DNA of 23,724 bases from JBKEDC01 sp047974225. GTDB lineage: Bacteria; Bacteroidota; Bacteroidia; Bacteroidales; Prolixibacteraceae. The notes beneath the pieces are model-generated. The model saw only the letters and a list, made by a program, of their open reading frames with translations, had not been told where the DNA came from and ran no database searches. Made by a program: the position numbers and the translations under genes. The stretch spans positions 1 through 23,724 of the forward strand of contig JBKECD010000087.1 of the NCBI GenBank assembly GCA_047974225.1, read 5' to 3'. Of this stretch, positions 9,064 to 15,584 are shown one piece after another. Every line of letters begins with the position of its first letter. Position 1 is the stretch's first letter.

Positions 9064-9216
9064 AAGAAAGACTTGCGCAGACTGCAATCAGTCTTTCTTG
9101 TTCACATGATTTTACAACTTCAAACACAGTCAGTCTTTCTTGTTTATATGATTTCACACTTCTAAACACAGTCAATCTTTCTCATTCACATGATTTCACA
9201 CTTCCGAAGGAAAACA
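9064..9216. repeat. 42-bp tandem repeat (three copies and a partial fourth) with entry hairpin
   Basis: Copies begin at 9091, 9133 and 9175, each exactly 42 bp, and a fourth begins at 9217 but diverges. The shared core is GTCTTTCTTGTTCACATGAT followed by TTCACACTTC- and AACACAGTCA-like text. Copies 1 and 2 are the most alike. Just before the array, AAGAAAGACT (9064-9073) pairs with AGTCTTTCTT (9090-9099), so the unit boundary is also a hairpin. The 42-bp period keeps a frame open on the plus strand, but there is no other sign of coding. Confidence 0.8.
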
Positions 9217-9285
9217 GTCTTTCCACTCCGTAAGAAAGACTTACTCCAACGGTAGGTGAGTCTTTCTTACGGAGTGGAAAGACTG
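9215..9285. repeat. 27-bp perfect inverted repeat at the end of the tandem array
   Basis: The arms at 9215-9241 and 9259-9285 are perfect reverse complements; the left arm starts CAGTCTTTCCACTCCG. The loop is 17 bases. The left arm begins where the fourth tandem-repeat unit begins, so the hairpin appears to have grown out of the same GTCTTTC module. No T-run follows the stem on the plus strand, so an intrinsic terminator is unlikely. Confidence 0.85.
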
Positions 9286-9291
9286 ACATTT

Positions 9292-9305
9292 TGCATATTC
9301 ATGCA
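9292..9305. promoter_or_regulatory. ARG-box-like palindrome upstream of the SUI1 gene
   Basis: TGCATATTCATGCA differs at only two central positions from the argR-proximal palindrome TGCATAATTATGCA, and another ATGCA half-site follows at 9311-9315. It may be an ArgR operator, or a relic of the intergenic region that existed before the GHKL/helicase operon was inserted. Assignment is by similarity only. Confidence 0.35.
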
Positions 9306-9322
9306 ATCTTATGCAAAGGATA

Positions 9323-9408
9323 GATAGACTGCGGTGCGAAATCAATGCTTCTTTTGGAAAAGATGGATAGACATTGATGTGGAGTCGATGCTTCTTGCGG
9401 AAAGAAAG
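9323..9408. repeat. Imperfect 43-bp direct duplication before the SUI1 promoter
   Basis: Two 43-bp units (9323-9365 and 9366-9408) share GATAGAC at the start and ATGCTTCTT followed by GGAAA near the end, with divergence between. The duplication ends 24 bp before the SUI1 -7 element. It creates an in-frame upstream extension of the SUI1 reading frame, which is probably not translated. Confidence 0.55.
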
Positions 9409-9432
9409 AGTAAGTATTCATTAAAGAAAAAC

Positions 9433-9440
9433 TATATTTG
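9433..9440 (+). promoter_or_regulatory. SUI1 gene promoter -7 element
   Basis: TATATTTG is a perfect TAnnTTTG match ending 19 bases before the ATG at 9460. Its position supports that ATG as the true start rather than an in-frame ATG at 9334. No clear -33 TTTG was found at the usual spacing. Confidence 0.6.
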
Positions 9441-9459
9441 CAGCCAAAATAGAATAATT

Positions 9460-9810
9460 ATGAGCGAAGATTGGAAAGATAAACTAGGAGCAATGTTTGG
9501 CATTGACCCCGAGGCGGTGGTCTCCGAAGAAATTCAGGAGGAAGCGAAAGCTTCATCGGTGGCGAAAAATAAACAGACGCTCTATGTGGAGCTCGACCGC
9601 AAGGGGCGAAAGGGTAAGTCTGCCACCATTATCACTGGTTTTGAGGGCGATGAGGAGGAGTTGAAAGAGTTGGCAGGCGAATTGAAAAAGAAATGCGGCG
9701 TGGGCGGTTCGGCTCGTGGGGGTGAAATCCTGATTCAAGGCGACTTTGTGCAGAAAATCATGGAGATACTGAAAGGGGAGGGCTATAAAGTGAAACGAAT
9801 AGGAGGATAA
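9460..9810 (+). CDS. yciH: SUI1/YciH-family translation initiation factor (eIF1-like)
   Basis: From ATG 9460 the protein is 116 residues, starting MSEDWKDKLGAMFGIDPEAV. The C-terminal ~75 residues hold the SUI1 fold: LYVELDRKGRKGKSATIITGF, then KKKCGVGGSARGGEILIQGD and a closing GEGYKVKRIGG. This matches bacterial and archaeal eIF1/SUI1 proteins (E. coli YciH), small factors that act on the ribosomal P-site and start-codon choice. The reading frame is open back to 9334, but that extension lies in the duplicated, promoter-containing DNA, so 9460 is preferred. No terminator separates it from yebC, which has its own promoter element 88 bp downstream. Confidence 0.92.
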   Translation: MSEDWKDKLGAMFGIDPEAVVSEEIQEEAKASSVAKNKQTLYVELDRKGRKGKSATIITGFEGDEEELKELAGELKKKCGVGGSARGGEILIQGDFVQKIMEILKGEGYKVKRIGG

Positions 9811-9855
9811 ACGGAAAATCTAATATCCGAAAATCCAACATCCAAAAATCTTTAT

Positions 9856-9863
9856 TACTTTTG
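9856..9863 (+). promoter_or_regulatory. yebC promoter -7 element
   Basis: TACTTTTG is a perfect TAnnTTTG match, 35 bases upstream of the GTG start at 9899. It sits after two similar 15-base stretches (TAATATCCGAAAATC and CAACATCCAAAAATC) in the short intergenic gap. Confidence 0.6.
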
Positions 9864-9898
9864 CGCTCATTAGAATAAACAAAATAAAAACATAAATC

Positions 9899-10609
9899 GT
9901 GGGAAGAGCATTTGAATATAGACGCGCCGCCAAAGAGAAACGTTGGGGGCACATGTCGCGAGTATTTCCGAAACTATCGAGAGCTATCACTATGGCTGCC
10001 AAAGAGGGCGGTCCAGAGCCTGAGATGAACCCTAAGCTTCGCTTGGCAATCCAAAACGCGAAGTCGCAAAACATGCCGAAGGACAACATCGACAACGCCA
10101 TCAAGCGTGCTGCCGGTAAGGATGCTTCGGACTATACCGAAGTGAACTATGAGGGCAAAGGTCCGCACGGCTCGCTCATCTTTGTGGAGTGTGCCACCGA
10201 CAACACCACTCGCACGGTGGCGAATGTGAAGTCATACTTCAATAAGAATGGCGGTCAGATGGTACCCACAGGTTCGCTCGAGTTCATGTTCAGCCGCAAA
10301 GCCGTGTTTGAAATCGAGAAAACGGATAGCCTCGACATTGAGGAGCTCGAACTCGAATTGATTGACGCTGGCTTGGAGGAAATCGAAGAAAACGAAGGAA
10401 TCATCTATCTTACAGTTGATTTTACGAGCTTCGGAACATTGTCGCACGCCCTAGAAGAAAAAGGCATTCAGGCGCAGAAAGCCAATTTGCAACGCATTCC
10501 AACGACTCCCGTAGCATTCACCGAAGAGCAAATGGAGGAAATTGAAAAGCTCATCGACAAGCTCGAAGATGACGACGATGTGCAACATGTGTTTACAAAC
10601 ATCGAATAA
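9899..10609 (+). CDS. yebC: YebC/PmpR-family translational/transcriptional regulator
   Basis: This 236-residue protein starts MGRAFEYRRAAKEKRWGHMS and carries the family hallmarks KLSRAITMAAKEGG, NPKLRLAIQNAKSQNMPKDNI and YEGKGPHGSLIFVECATDN. Its length fits the YebC/TACO1 family (about 235-250 residues), in which members act at the ribosome to ease stalling or as DNA-binding regulators. The start codon is GTG; no ATG is better placed, since the conserved MGRAFEYR start is encoded from it. The promoter lies 35 bp upstream. The gene ends just before a strong terminator. Confidence 0.97.
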   Translation: MGRAFEYRRAAKEKRWGHMSRVFPKLSRAITMAAKEGGPEPEMNPKLRLAIQNAKSQNMPKDNIDNAIKRAAGKDASDYTEVNYEGKGPHGSLIFVECATDNTTRTVANVKSYFNKNGGQMVPTGSLEFMFSRKAVFEIEKTDSLDIEELELELIDAGLEEIEENEGIIYLTVDFTSFGTLSHALEEKGIQAQKANLQRIPTTPVAFTEEQMEEIEKLIDKLEDDDDVQHVFTNIE

Positions 10610-10627
10610 AAAGATTTCAGCATGAAT

Positions 10628-10660
10628 AAAAAAAGCTCAACTTTGGTTGGGCTTTTTTTG
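10628..10660 (+). terminator. Intrinsic terminator after yebC
   Basis: GCTCAAC (10635-10641) pairs with GTTGGGC (10646-10652), with one U-G wobble and a UUUG loop. A run of A precedes the stem and T7 follows it at 10653-10659. This is a clear Rho-independent terminator for the yciH-yebC unit. Confidence 0.88.
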
Positions 10661-10682
10661 TTATAGATGTGGCAGAAAAGTG

Positions 10683-10690
10683 TATTTTTG
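10683..10690 (+). promoter_or_regulatory. Promoter -7 element of the GNAT-like gene
   Basis: TATTTTTG is a perfect TAnnTTTG match only 4 bases upstream of ATG 10695. A TTTG at 10657-10660 (the end of the yebC terminator T-run) could serve as a -33 box with a long 22-bp spacer. If this promoter is used, the transcript would be leaderless or nearly so. Confidence 0.45.
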
Positions 10691-10694
10691 TGAT

Positions 10695-11228
10695 ATGGAA
10701 AGACAAGAAAACCCAGGAATTGAAATTGAAATTGATGAATTGACAAATTCAATTAAGAATGTAGTAACGGGAGACAGTTTTCAAACAGATGTTATTCGAA
10801 TTGCGAAGTCAGATTTAAAAATACTTTCGAAGAAAAATGGCTGGTTGTTTGATTGGAAGCTTGAGTTAAAGCAGCTAGAAAGGGAGGTGTTTAAATTGAC
10901 AATTGTGAATAATGCACAGATTATTCAGGGATTAATTAGTTTAGAAGTAAAATCAGACCATGTGTTTATGCATTTGATTGAAAGTGCCCCATTTAATAAA
11001 GGAAATGGAAAGGTTTACGCAGGAGTGCCAGGAAATCTTGTAGCGTTTGCATGTAAACTGTCATTTCAGCGAGGATATGAAGGAAATGTGGCGTTTATTT
11101 CAAAATCGCAGCTGGTAGATCATTATATTGAAACTTTGAATGCAACGCATTTCGGGGGACGACTAATGATTATTGACACAAAAGCAGCAATGAAGCTCAT
11201 GAATAGATATTTTTCAAATTTAAATTGA
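10695..11228 (+). CDS. Small GNAT-acetyltransferase-like protein
   Basis: From ATG 10695 the protein is 177 residues (MERQENPGIEIEIDEL...). The C-terminal ~110 residues look like a divergent GNAT fold: a strand at IIQGLISLEV (76-85), then HLIESAPFN (93-101), GVPGNLVAFACKLSFQRGYEGNVAFIS (110-136, helix and strand of the acetyl-CoA site) and a tail LVDHYIETLNATHFGGRLMIID (140-161). The canonical Q/RxxGxG/A pyrophosphate loop is not clear, so activity is uncertain. The frame is open upstream to 10647, but that would start inside the yebC terminator. The 51-codon gene follows after 5 bp. Both are A+T-rich compared with yebC and the ZIP gene. A toxin-antitoxin-like role is inference; an enzyme modifying a small molecule or protein is also possible. 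Confidence 0.65.
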   Translation: MERQENPGIEIEIDELTNSIKNVVTGDSFQTDVIRIAKSDLKILSKKNGWLFDWKLELKQLEREVFKLTIVNNAQIIQGLISLEVKSDHVFMHLIESAPFNKGNGKVYAGVPGNLVAFACKLSFQRGYEGNVAFISKSQLVDHYIETLNATHFGGRLMIIDTKAAMKLMNRYFSNLN

Positions 11229-11233
11229 CCGTC

Positions 11234-11389
11234 ATGAAAAAGAAAAATGTAGAATTATTAGATGTAGATTTTATCGGAATGCAACCATCTAAATTAACAA
11301 AGGAAGAAGAAAAGATAATTAGTGAGTTTATTCGGAGGCAAAAAGAAAAAAAGAAAAAAACGTTTGCGAATAAAAAAGAGTTAGTCTGA
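11234..11389 (+). CDS. Small basic protein paired with the GNAT-like gene
   Basis: A 51-codon frame reads MKKKNVELLDVDFIGMQPSK, then LTKEEEKIISEFIRRQKEKK and a Lys-rich tail ending KKELV. The LTKEEEKIISEFI stretch should form an amphipathic helix. It starts 5 bp after the GNAT-like stop, so it is co-transcribed and possibly translationally coupled. I recall similar small proteins beside acetyltransferase-like genes in Bacteroidota but cannot name a family. An antitoxin or regulatory partner role is inference. Confidence 0.6.
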   Translation: MKKKNVELLDVDFIGMQPSKLTKEEEKIISEFIRRQKEKKKKTFANKKELV

Positions 11390-11414
11390 ATTAAGCGTAT
11401 CTAATTTAAATCTC

Positions 11415-12227
11415 ATGCTCAGCAATTTTCTCCAACTCACCCCCATCATGCAAGCCCTCGTGGCGACGCTATTCACTTGGGCATTGACTGCCCTTGGCGC
11501 AGCCCTTGTGTTCTTTTTCAAGAGCATCAATCAGAAAGTGCTCAATGGCATGCTCGGCTTTGCCGCTGGGGTGATGATTGCCGCTAGCTTTTGGTCGCTG
11601 CTCAACCCTGCCATCGAGATGGCAGAGCAAGCAGGCGATGCACCATGGATTCCTGCTGTGATTGGCTTTTTGGCTGGCGGTGCGTTCTTGTGGGCTGCCG
11701 ACCAGCTGATTCCGCACGTGCACTTGGGTTTGCCCCGAAGCGAAGCCGAAGGTCCGAAGACCTCATGGCGACGAAGTGTGCTTTTGGTTTTAGCGATTAC
11801 CCTGCACAACATCCCCGAGGGCTTAGCCGTTGGCGTAGCATTCGGAGCGGTGGCAGCTGATTTGCCTTCGGCATCATTAGCTGGAGCTATGGCGTTGGCA
11901 TTGGGGATTGGCATTCAGAACTTCCCCGAGGGCGCAGCGGTGTCGATTCCTTTGCGTCGCGAGGGGCTTTCCCGAAGACGAAGCTTCTTCTATGGACAAG
12001 CCTCAGGCATTGTTGAGCCTATTGCCGGAGTGATTGGCGCAGCAGCGGTGGTCTATATGCAAGAAATTCTGCCCTATGCGCTTTCCTTTGCTGCTGGAGC
12101 GATGATTTTCGTGGTGGTGGAAGAGCTGATTCCCGAAGCACAGCGCGACAAGAACACCGATGTAGCCACCATTGGAGCCATGCTCGGCTTTGCACTGATG
12201 ATGGCATTGGATGTGGCGTTGGGGTGA
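11415..12227 (+). CDS. ZIP-family divalent metal transporter (ZupT/GufA-like)
   Basis: This 270-residue membrane protein has about eight hydrophobic segments. The metal-site signatures are HNIPEGLAVG (131-140, TM4), QNFPEGAAV (168-176, TM5) and EELIPE (236-241). Members import Zn2+ and other divalent metals across the inner membrane. The loop after TM3 has only a short HVH (101-103) in place of a long His-rich loop. It begins 25 bp after the 51-codon gene without a clear promoter, so it may be read through from the GNAT-like pair. Its base composition is richer in G+C than that pair. Confidence 0.93.
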   Translation: MLSNFLQLTPIMQALVATLFTWALTALGAALVFFFKSINQKVLNGMLGFAAGVMIAASFWSLLNPAIEMAEQAGDAPWIPAVIGFLAGGAFLWAADQLIPHVHLGLPRSEAEGPKTSWRRSVLLVLAITLHNIPEGLAVGVAFGAVAADLPSASLAGAMALALGIGIQNFPEGAAVSIPLRREGLSRRRSFFYGQASGIVEPIAGVIGAAAVVYMQEILPYALSFAAGAMIFVVVEELIPEAQRDKNTDVATIGAMLGFALMMALDVALG

Positions 12228-12283
12228 TAAGATAAATTATTGTTTGTTTTTCCGTGCAACTCCCTTTTTATTCTTGTTTTTTA

Positions 12284-12291
12284 TACATTTG
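12284..12291 (+). promoter_or_regulatory. Promoter -7 element of the polyamine cluster
   Basis: TACATTTG is a perfect TAnnTTTG match 83 bp upstream of ATG 12375. No good -33 box was seen. The predicted leader of roughly 75 bases contains a G/C-rich hairpin at 12331-12359. Confidence 0.55.
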
Positions 12292-12320
12292 CACTCAATA
12301 GCATGAATAAAATAACTCAG

Positions 12321-12360
12321 TGCCTTTGACTCTCCCCCTTCGGGGGAGTTGGAGGGGGCT
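12321..12360 (+). repeat. G/C-rich hairpin repeat in the leader of the carboxynorspermidine synthase gene
   Basis: After TGCCTTTGAC, CTCCCCC-TT-CGGGGGAG forms a strong short hairpin (12332-12347), followed by TTGGAGGGGGCT, which could pair with the C-run instead. The same architecture, beginning TGCCTTT and ending GGGAGGGGGCT, occurs immediately before the agmatinase gene (15801-15863). It may be a REP-like repeat or a shared leader element. Confidence 0.65.
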
Positions 12361-12374
12361 TAAATACAGCAAAA

Positions 12375-13577
12375 ATGAATAAAGTTCTAATTATCGGAGC
12401 AGGTGGCGTGAGCAACGTGGTGGTGCACAAATGCGCTGCGCTCCCTGAAGTGTTTGGTGAAATCGTATTGGCTTCACGCACCAAAAGTAAATGCGATGCC
12501 ATCGCTAAATCAGTCAAGGAGCGTCTTGGACGAGAAATTATCACCGAGCAGCTCGATGCCGACAAAACCGAAAATACGGTGGCTTTGATCAAAAAGCATA
12601 ATCCGAAATTGGTGATCAATGTGGCGTTGCCTTATCAAGATTTGGTCATCATGGACGCTTGTTTGGAAACTGGAGTGGACTATCTCGACACCGCCAACTA
12701 TGAGCCTAAAGACGAAGCTAAGTTCGAATATAAATGGCAATGGGCCTATCAAGACCGATTCAAAGATGCGGGCTTGATGGCGTTGCTCGGTAGTGGGTTC
12801 GACCCCGGTGTAACCAACATTTTCTGCGCCTATGCGCAAAAACACCTCTTCGATGAAATTCACACCGTGGATATTGTGGACTGCAACGGCGGCGACCATG
12901 GAAAGGCTTTCGCCACCAACTTCAACCCTGAAATCAATATCCGTGAGATTACCGCGCGTGGTCGTTTCTGGGAAAATGGCGAGTGGGAAAGCACTGACCC
13001 ACTTTCGGTGAAGCAAGATTTCGACTTCCCCGGTGTGGGCACACGCAAGATGTACTTAATGTATCACGAAGAAATGGAATCGCTCTGCCAAAACATCAAA
13101 GGATTGAAGCGCATTCGTTTCTGGATGACCTTCGGCGAACAATACCTCAAACACCTTGAAGTGATTCAAAACCTCGGACTAGATAGAATTGACGAAGTGG
13201 ATTATAAAGGACAAAAGGTGGTGCCTTTGGAATTCCTCAAATGTTTGTTGCCCGACCCCGGTTCGCTAGCGGAAAACTACACCGGCAAAACTTCCATCGG
13301 TTGTGTCATCGAGGGAATCAAGGACGGCAAGAAAGTGCGCAAGTTCATCTATAACATCTGCGACCATGCCGAAACCTATAAAGAAGTGGGTTCGCAAGCC
13401 GTGTCATACACCACTGGTGTGCCTGCCATGATTGGCGCAAAAATGATTCTCGAAGGAAAATGGAAAAAAGAGGGCGTATATAATATGGAACAACTCGACC
13501 CCGATGCGTTCATGGACGACCTCAATAAATATGGATTACCTTGGAACGTGGTGGAATGGAGCAGTTCGGTAGAATAG
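12375..13577 (+). CDS. Carboxynorspermidine synthase/dehydrogenase (saccharopine dehydrogenase-like)
   Basis: This 400-residue protein starts MNKVLIIGAGGVSNVVVHKC, with the NAD(P)-binding Rossmann glycine motif GAGGV. It then has the saccharopine-dehydrogenase-like pattern LASRTKSKCDAIA, PKLVINVALPYQDL and LGSGFDPGVTNIFCAYA. Length and order match CANSDH, which condenses a diamine (putrescine or diaminopropane) with aspartate semialdehyde, using NADPH, to carboxyspermidine or carboxynorspermidine. The next gene, the decarboxylase nspC, overlaps its end by 22 bp, which secures the pathway assignment against a lysine-pathway enzyme. Confidence 0.93.
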   Translation: MNKVLIIGAGGVSNVVVHKCAALPEVFGEIVLASRTKSKCDAIAKSVKERLGREIITEQLDADKTENTVALIKKHNPKLVINVALPYQDLVIMDACLETGVDYLDTANYEPKDEAKFEYKWQWAYQDRFKDAGLMALLGSGFDPGVTNIFCAYAQKHLFDEIHTVDIVDCNGGDHGKAFATNFNPEINIREITARGRFWENGEWESTDPLSVKQDFDFPGVGTRKMYLMYHEEMESLCQNIKGLKRIRFWMTFGEQYLKHLEVIQNLGLDRIDEVDYKGQKVVPLEFLKCLLPDPGSLAENYTGKTSIGCVIEGIKDGKKVRKFIYNICDHAETYKEVGSQAVSYTTGVPAMIGAKMILEGKWKKEGVYNMEQLDPDAFMDDLNKYGLPWNVVEWSSSVE

Positions 13578-14725
13578 ATTTCACAACAGAAGACCTTGCC
13601 GCATTGCAAACACCTTGCTATGTGGTGAACGAACAACAACTGGAGCGGAATCTCCAGTTGTTGCACTTTGTGCAGCAGCAAGCCGACTGCAAAATCTTGC
13701 TTGCCTTCAAAGGCTTTGCCATGTGGAGCTTGGCTCCGCTGGTGCGCAAATACTTGCCCGGCACTTCGGCAAGCTCGGTGAGCGAAGCGAAGCTCGGACG
13801 AGAAATGTATGGCGGCGAGCTGCACGTCTATGCCCCTGCCTATTCCGATGCCGACATGGCGGAGCACGTGAAGCTAGCAAACCACATCGTGTTTAATTCG
13901 CCTGCGCAATACAAGCGGTTCAAACCGATGTTGGCGGAACATCCGCACATCGAAACCGCCATTCGGCTGAACCCCGAGCATTCGGAAACCGACCATGCCA
14001 TCTATGACCCTAGCGGAAAGTATAGCCGATTGGGCACAACGCTCCAAAACCTCATGGCGCAAATCGACGACATCGACGGCATCACGGGCGTGCACTTCCA
14101 CAACCTCTGCGAACTCAATGCCGATGCGCTTGAGCGCACCTTGGCGGTGGTGGAAGAGAAGTTCGCCTTCCTCTTCCCTCGTTTGAAGTGGGTGAACTTC
14201 GGTGGCGGTCATCACATCACCCGACCAGATTATGAGGTGGAAAGATTGATTCGTATCATTCGGGAGTTTAAGGCAAAATACAATTTGGAGGTTTACCTCG
14301 AACCAGGCGAAGCCATCGCCCTAAACACTGGTGTGCTCGTAGCCACGGTGGAAGATGTGGCGCACAACGACATGAACCTTGCCGTGCTCGACACTTCAGC
14401 TACTGCCCACATGCCCGATGTGCTCGAAATGCCCTATCGCCCCTACATCTTGAATGCTGGCGAAGCCAACGAAAAAGCGCACACCTTCCGACTAGGAGGC
14501 GTGTCGTGCCTAGCTGGCGATGTGATTGGTGATTACAGTTTCGATGCGCCTCTCCAAGTGGGCGACCGCCTCATCTTTGGCGACATGGCGCACTACACCA
14601 TGGTGAAAACCACCACCTTCAACGGCGTGCGTCTGCCCAACATCTACATTTATGATGAAGAGAAACGCCAAAGCCGATTGGTGAAGCAATTCGGCTATGA
14701 AGATTATAAAGGAAGGTTGAGTTAG
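13556..14725 (+). CDS. nspC: Carboxynorspermidine decarboxylase
   Basis: From ATG 13556 the protein is 389 residues. It is a fold-type III PLP decarboxylase of the alanine racemase/ornithine decarboxylase family: TPCYVVNEQQLERNL near the start, the PLP lysine in LLAFKGFAMW (K52), VNFGGGHHIT for phosphate binding, EPGEAIALNTG, and the catalytic-Cys region GGVSCLAGD. It converts carboxyspermidine or carboxynorspermidine to spermidine or norspermidine. An in-frame ATG at 13541 would add five residues; 13556 is chosen because it reduces the overlap with the upstream gene to 22 bp. The overlap suggests translational coupling. Confidence 0.93.
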   Translation: MEQFGRIDFTTEDLAALQTPCYVVNEQQLERNLQLLHFVQQQADCKILLAFKGFAMWSLAPLVRKYLPGTSASSVSEAKLGREMYGGELHVYAPAYSDADMAEHVKLANHIVFNSPAQYKRFKPMLAEHPHIETAIRLNPEHSETDHAIYDPSGKYSRLGTTLQNLMAQIDDIDGITGVHFHNLCELNADALERTLAVVEEKFAFLFPRLKWVNFGGGHHITRPDYEVERLIRIIREFKAKYNLEVYLEPGEAIALNTGVLVATVEDVAHNDMNLAVLDTSATAHMPDVLEMPYRPYILNAGEANEKAHTFRLGGVSCLAGDVIGDYSFDAPLQVGDRLIFGDMAHYTMVKTTTFNGVRLPNIYIYDEEKRQSRLVKQFGYEDYKGRLS

Positions 14726-14777
14726 CTCCCTCCAACTCCCCTGTACTTTGGCTACGCTCAGCAACCGAGAGGTAGGG
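14726..14777. repeat. Left copy of the inverted repeat bounding the DUF3990/DUF3791 cassette
   Basis: It starts at the base after the nspC stop codon with CTCCCTCCAACTCCCC and continues through GGCTACGCTCAGCAACCG (14750-14767). The reverse complement of the repeat at 15809-15863 carries the same order of blocks, with GGCTACGATCAGCAACCG (17 of 18 identical). The two copies face each other across the toxin-like cassette. Confidence 0.8.
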
Positions 14778-14787
14778 CGAAAAGATT

Positions 14788-14820
14788 AAGAAAGCAGAGG
14801 AAGAAAGCAGAGGAAGAAAG
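14788..14820 (+). repeat. 13-bp purine tandem repeat in the leader of the DUF3990 gene
   Basis: AAGAAAGCAGAGG is repeated exactly at 14788-14800 and 14801-14813, followed by a partial third copy AAGAAAG. The tract is all purine on the plus strand and ends 18 bp before the ATG at 14839. Copy number could vary by slippage and alter the leader. Confidence 0.8.
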
Positions 14821-14838
14821 TAAAAATAGAAAGTAAGA

Positions 14839-15324
14839 ATGAAAGTTTATCACGGCACAAACTTGGTTATTGAGCAACCTCAAATCAGAAATCGTTTCAA
14901 GACATTGGATTTTGGAGTGGGTTTTTACACTACGGAGAATGAAAGTCAGGCAAAAGAATTTGCCCTAAAAGTTTCCGATAGAAGAAGTCCAAAACTTCCT
15001 CCTATTGTCAATTGTTATGAAATTAGTGAAGATGAGAATGAACTATCTATTCTTACTTTTGATTCTCCCAATGAAGCATGGTTGGATTTTGTGGTAGATA
15101 GAAGGCAAGGTGTTGCTTTGAGTGAGCAATATGATTTAATTATCGGACCTGTTGCAAATGATGATGTCTTTGGGACAATCATTTTGTATGAGGCTGGTCA
15201 GCTAGATAAGGAAAGTGCAATAAAAAGATTTAAAGTCAAGGAACTGTATAATCAGCTTGTGTTTTGCAGCCCAAAGGCATTGAGCAAACTCACGTTTATA
15301 AATTCTTATGAGGTAGCTAGGTAA
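14839..15324 (+). CDS. DUF3990 family protein, ADP-ribosyltransferase-like toxin candidate
   Basis: This 161-residue protein opens MKVYHGTNLVIEQPQI, then LDFGVGFYTT (23-32), SQAKEFA (36-42), a middle AWLDFVVDRR (80-89) and YDLIIGPVANDDVF (98-111). YHGT, DFGxGFYTT and DLIIGPVANDD are hallmarks of DUF3990. The YHG...GFYTT pairing resembles the NAD-binding core of ADP-ribosyltransferases, so an NAD-dependent target-modifying activity is inferred. The gene is followed after 11 bp by two small DUF3791-type genes, the usual partners of this family. The cassette lies between nspC and speB and is A+T-richer than both. No signal peptide is seen, so the protein is cytoplasmic. Confidence 0.85.
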   Translation: MKVYHGTNLVIEQPQIRNRFKTLDFGVGFYTTENESQAKEFALKVSDRRSPKLPPIVNCYEISEDENELSILTFDSPNEAWLDFVVDRRQGVALSEQYDLIIGPVANDDVFGTIILYEAGQLDKESAIKRFKVKELYNQLVFCSPKALSKLTFINSYEVAR

Positions 15325-15335
15325 TTATAGCATGT

Positions 15336-15584
15336 ATGAAAACAAAAAACCAAATATCGGCACTATTAGGCGTTTGTATCCTTCCACGAGTCATAGAAGA
15401 ACTCAAAGGTTTTTATAATAATCAAGAGGAAACAACCATCAAGGAGTTCTATAAATCAAATTTATTTGACAAGTTGCAGCACCCTCAAACAGGGCTTTGG
15501 CATTTGAGTGTAAAAACACTTGCGGAGATATATTTGGCAGAAGTAAACGAACATATCATTGAATTTCCAGCAGAGCAATCATGA
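15336..15584 (+). CDS. Small DUF3791-like protein, candidate antitoxin 1
   Basis: The product has 82 residues: MKTKNQISALLGVCILPRVI, then EELKGFYNNQEETTIKEFYKSN, LFDKLQHPQTGLWHLSVKTL and a tail. The layout (hydrophobic first helix, a segment like KEFYKSNLFDKL, then a conserved WHLS) parallels the neighbouring DUF3791 protein, where the same places read VADLFDKYNIWELA and FLWHIES. I therefore read it as a divergent DUF3791-type paralogue. It lies 11 bp after the DUF3990 stop and overlaps the next gene by ATGA. A role in neutralising the DUF3990 protein is inferred from context. Confidence 0.65.
   Translation: MKTKNQISALLGVCILPRVIEELKGFYNNQEETTIKEFYKSNLFDKLQHPQTGLWHLSVKTLAEIYLAEVNEHIIEFPAEQS

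Noticed and set aside
9006..9233. 75-codon plus-strand frame with 14-residue repeats
   Set aside because: The peptide repeats (SLSCSHDFTTSNTV-like) only mirror the 42-bp DNA tandem repeat, and the frame ends inside the cruciform. There is no signal for translation, so it was kept as a DNA repeat.
9334..9459. N-terminal extension of the SUI1 protein from ATG 9334
   Set aside because: It runs through the 43-bp duplication and the TAnnTTTG promoter box; family length and the promoter favour 9460.
200..9459. Integrase/tRNA-bounded genomic island
   Set aside because: No integrase, transposase or tRNA gene is visible at either edge; only palindromes and ARG-box-like sites are shared, so a site-specific integration event is not supported.
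12510..14215. Long antisense frames across the carboxynorspermidine genes
   Set aside because: They are composition-driven shadows of well-identified genes with no family motifs.
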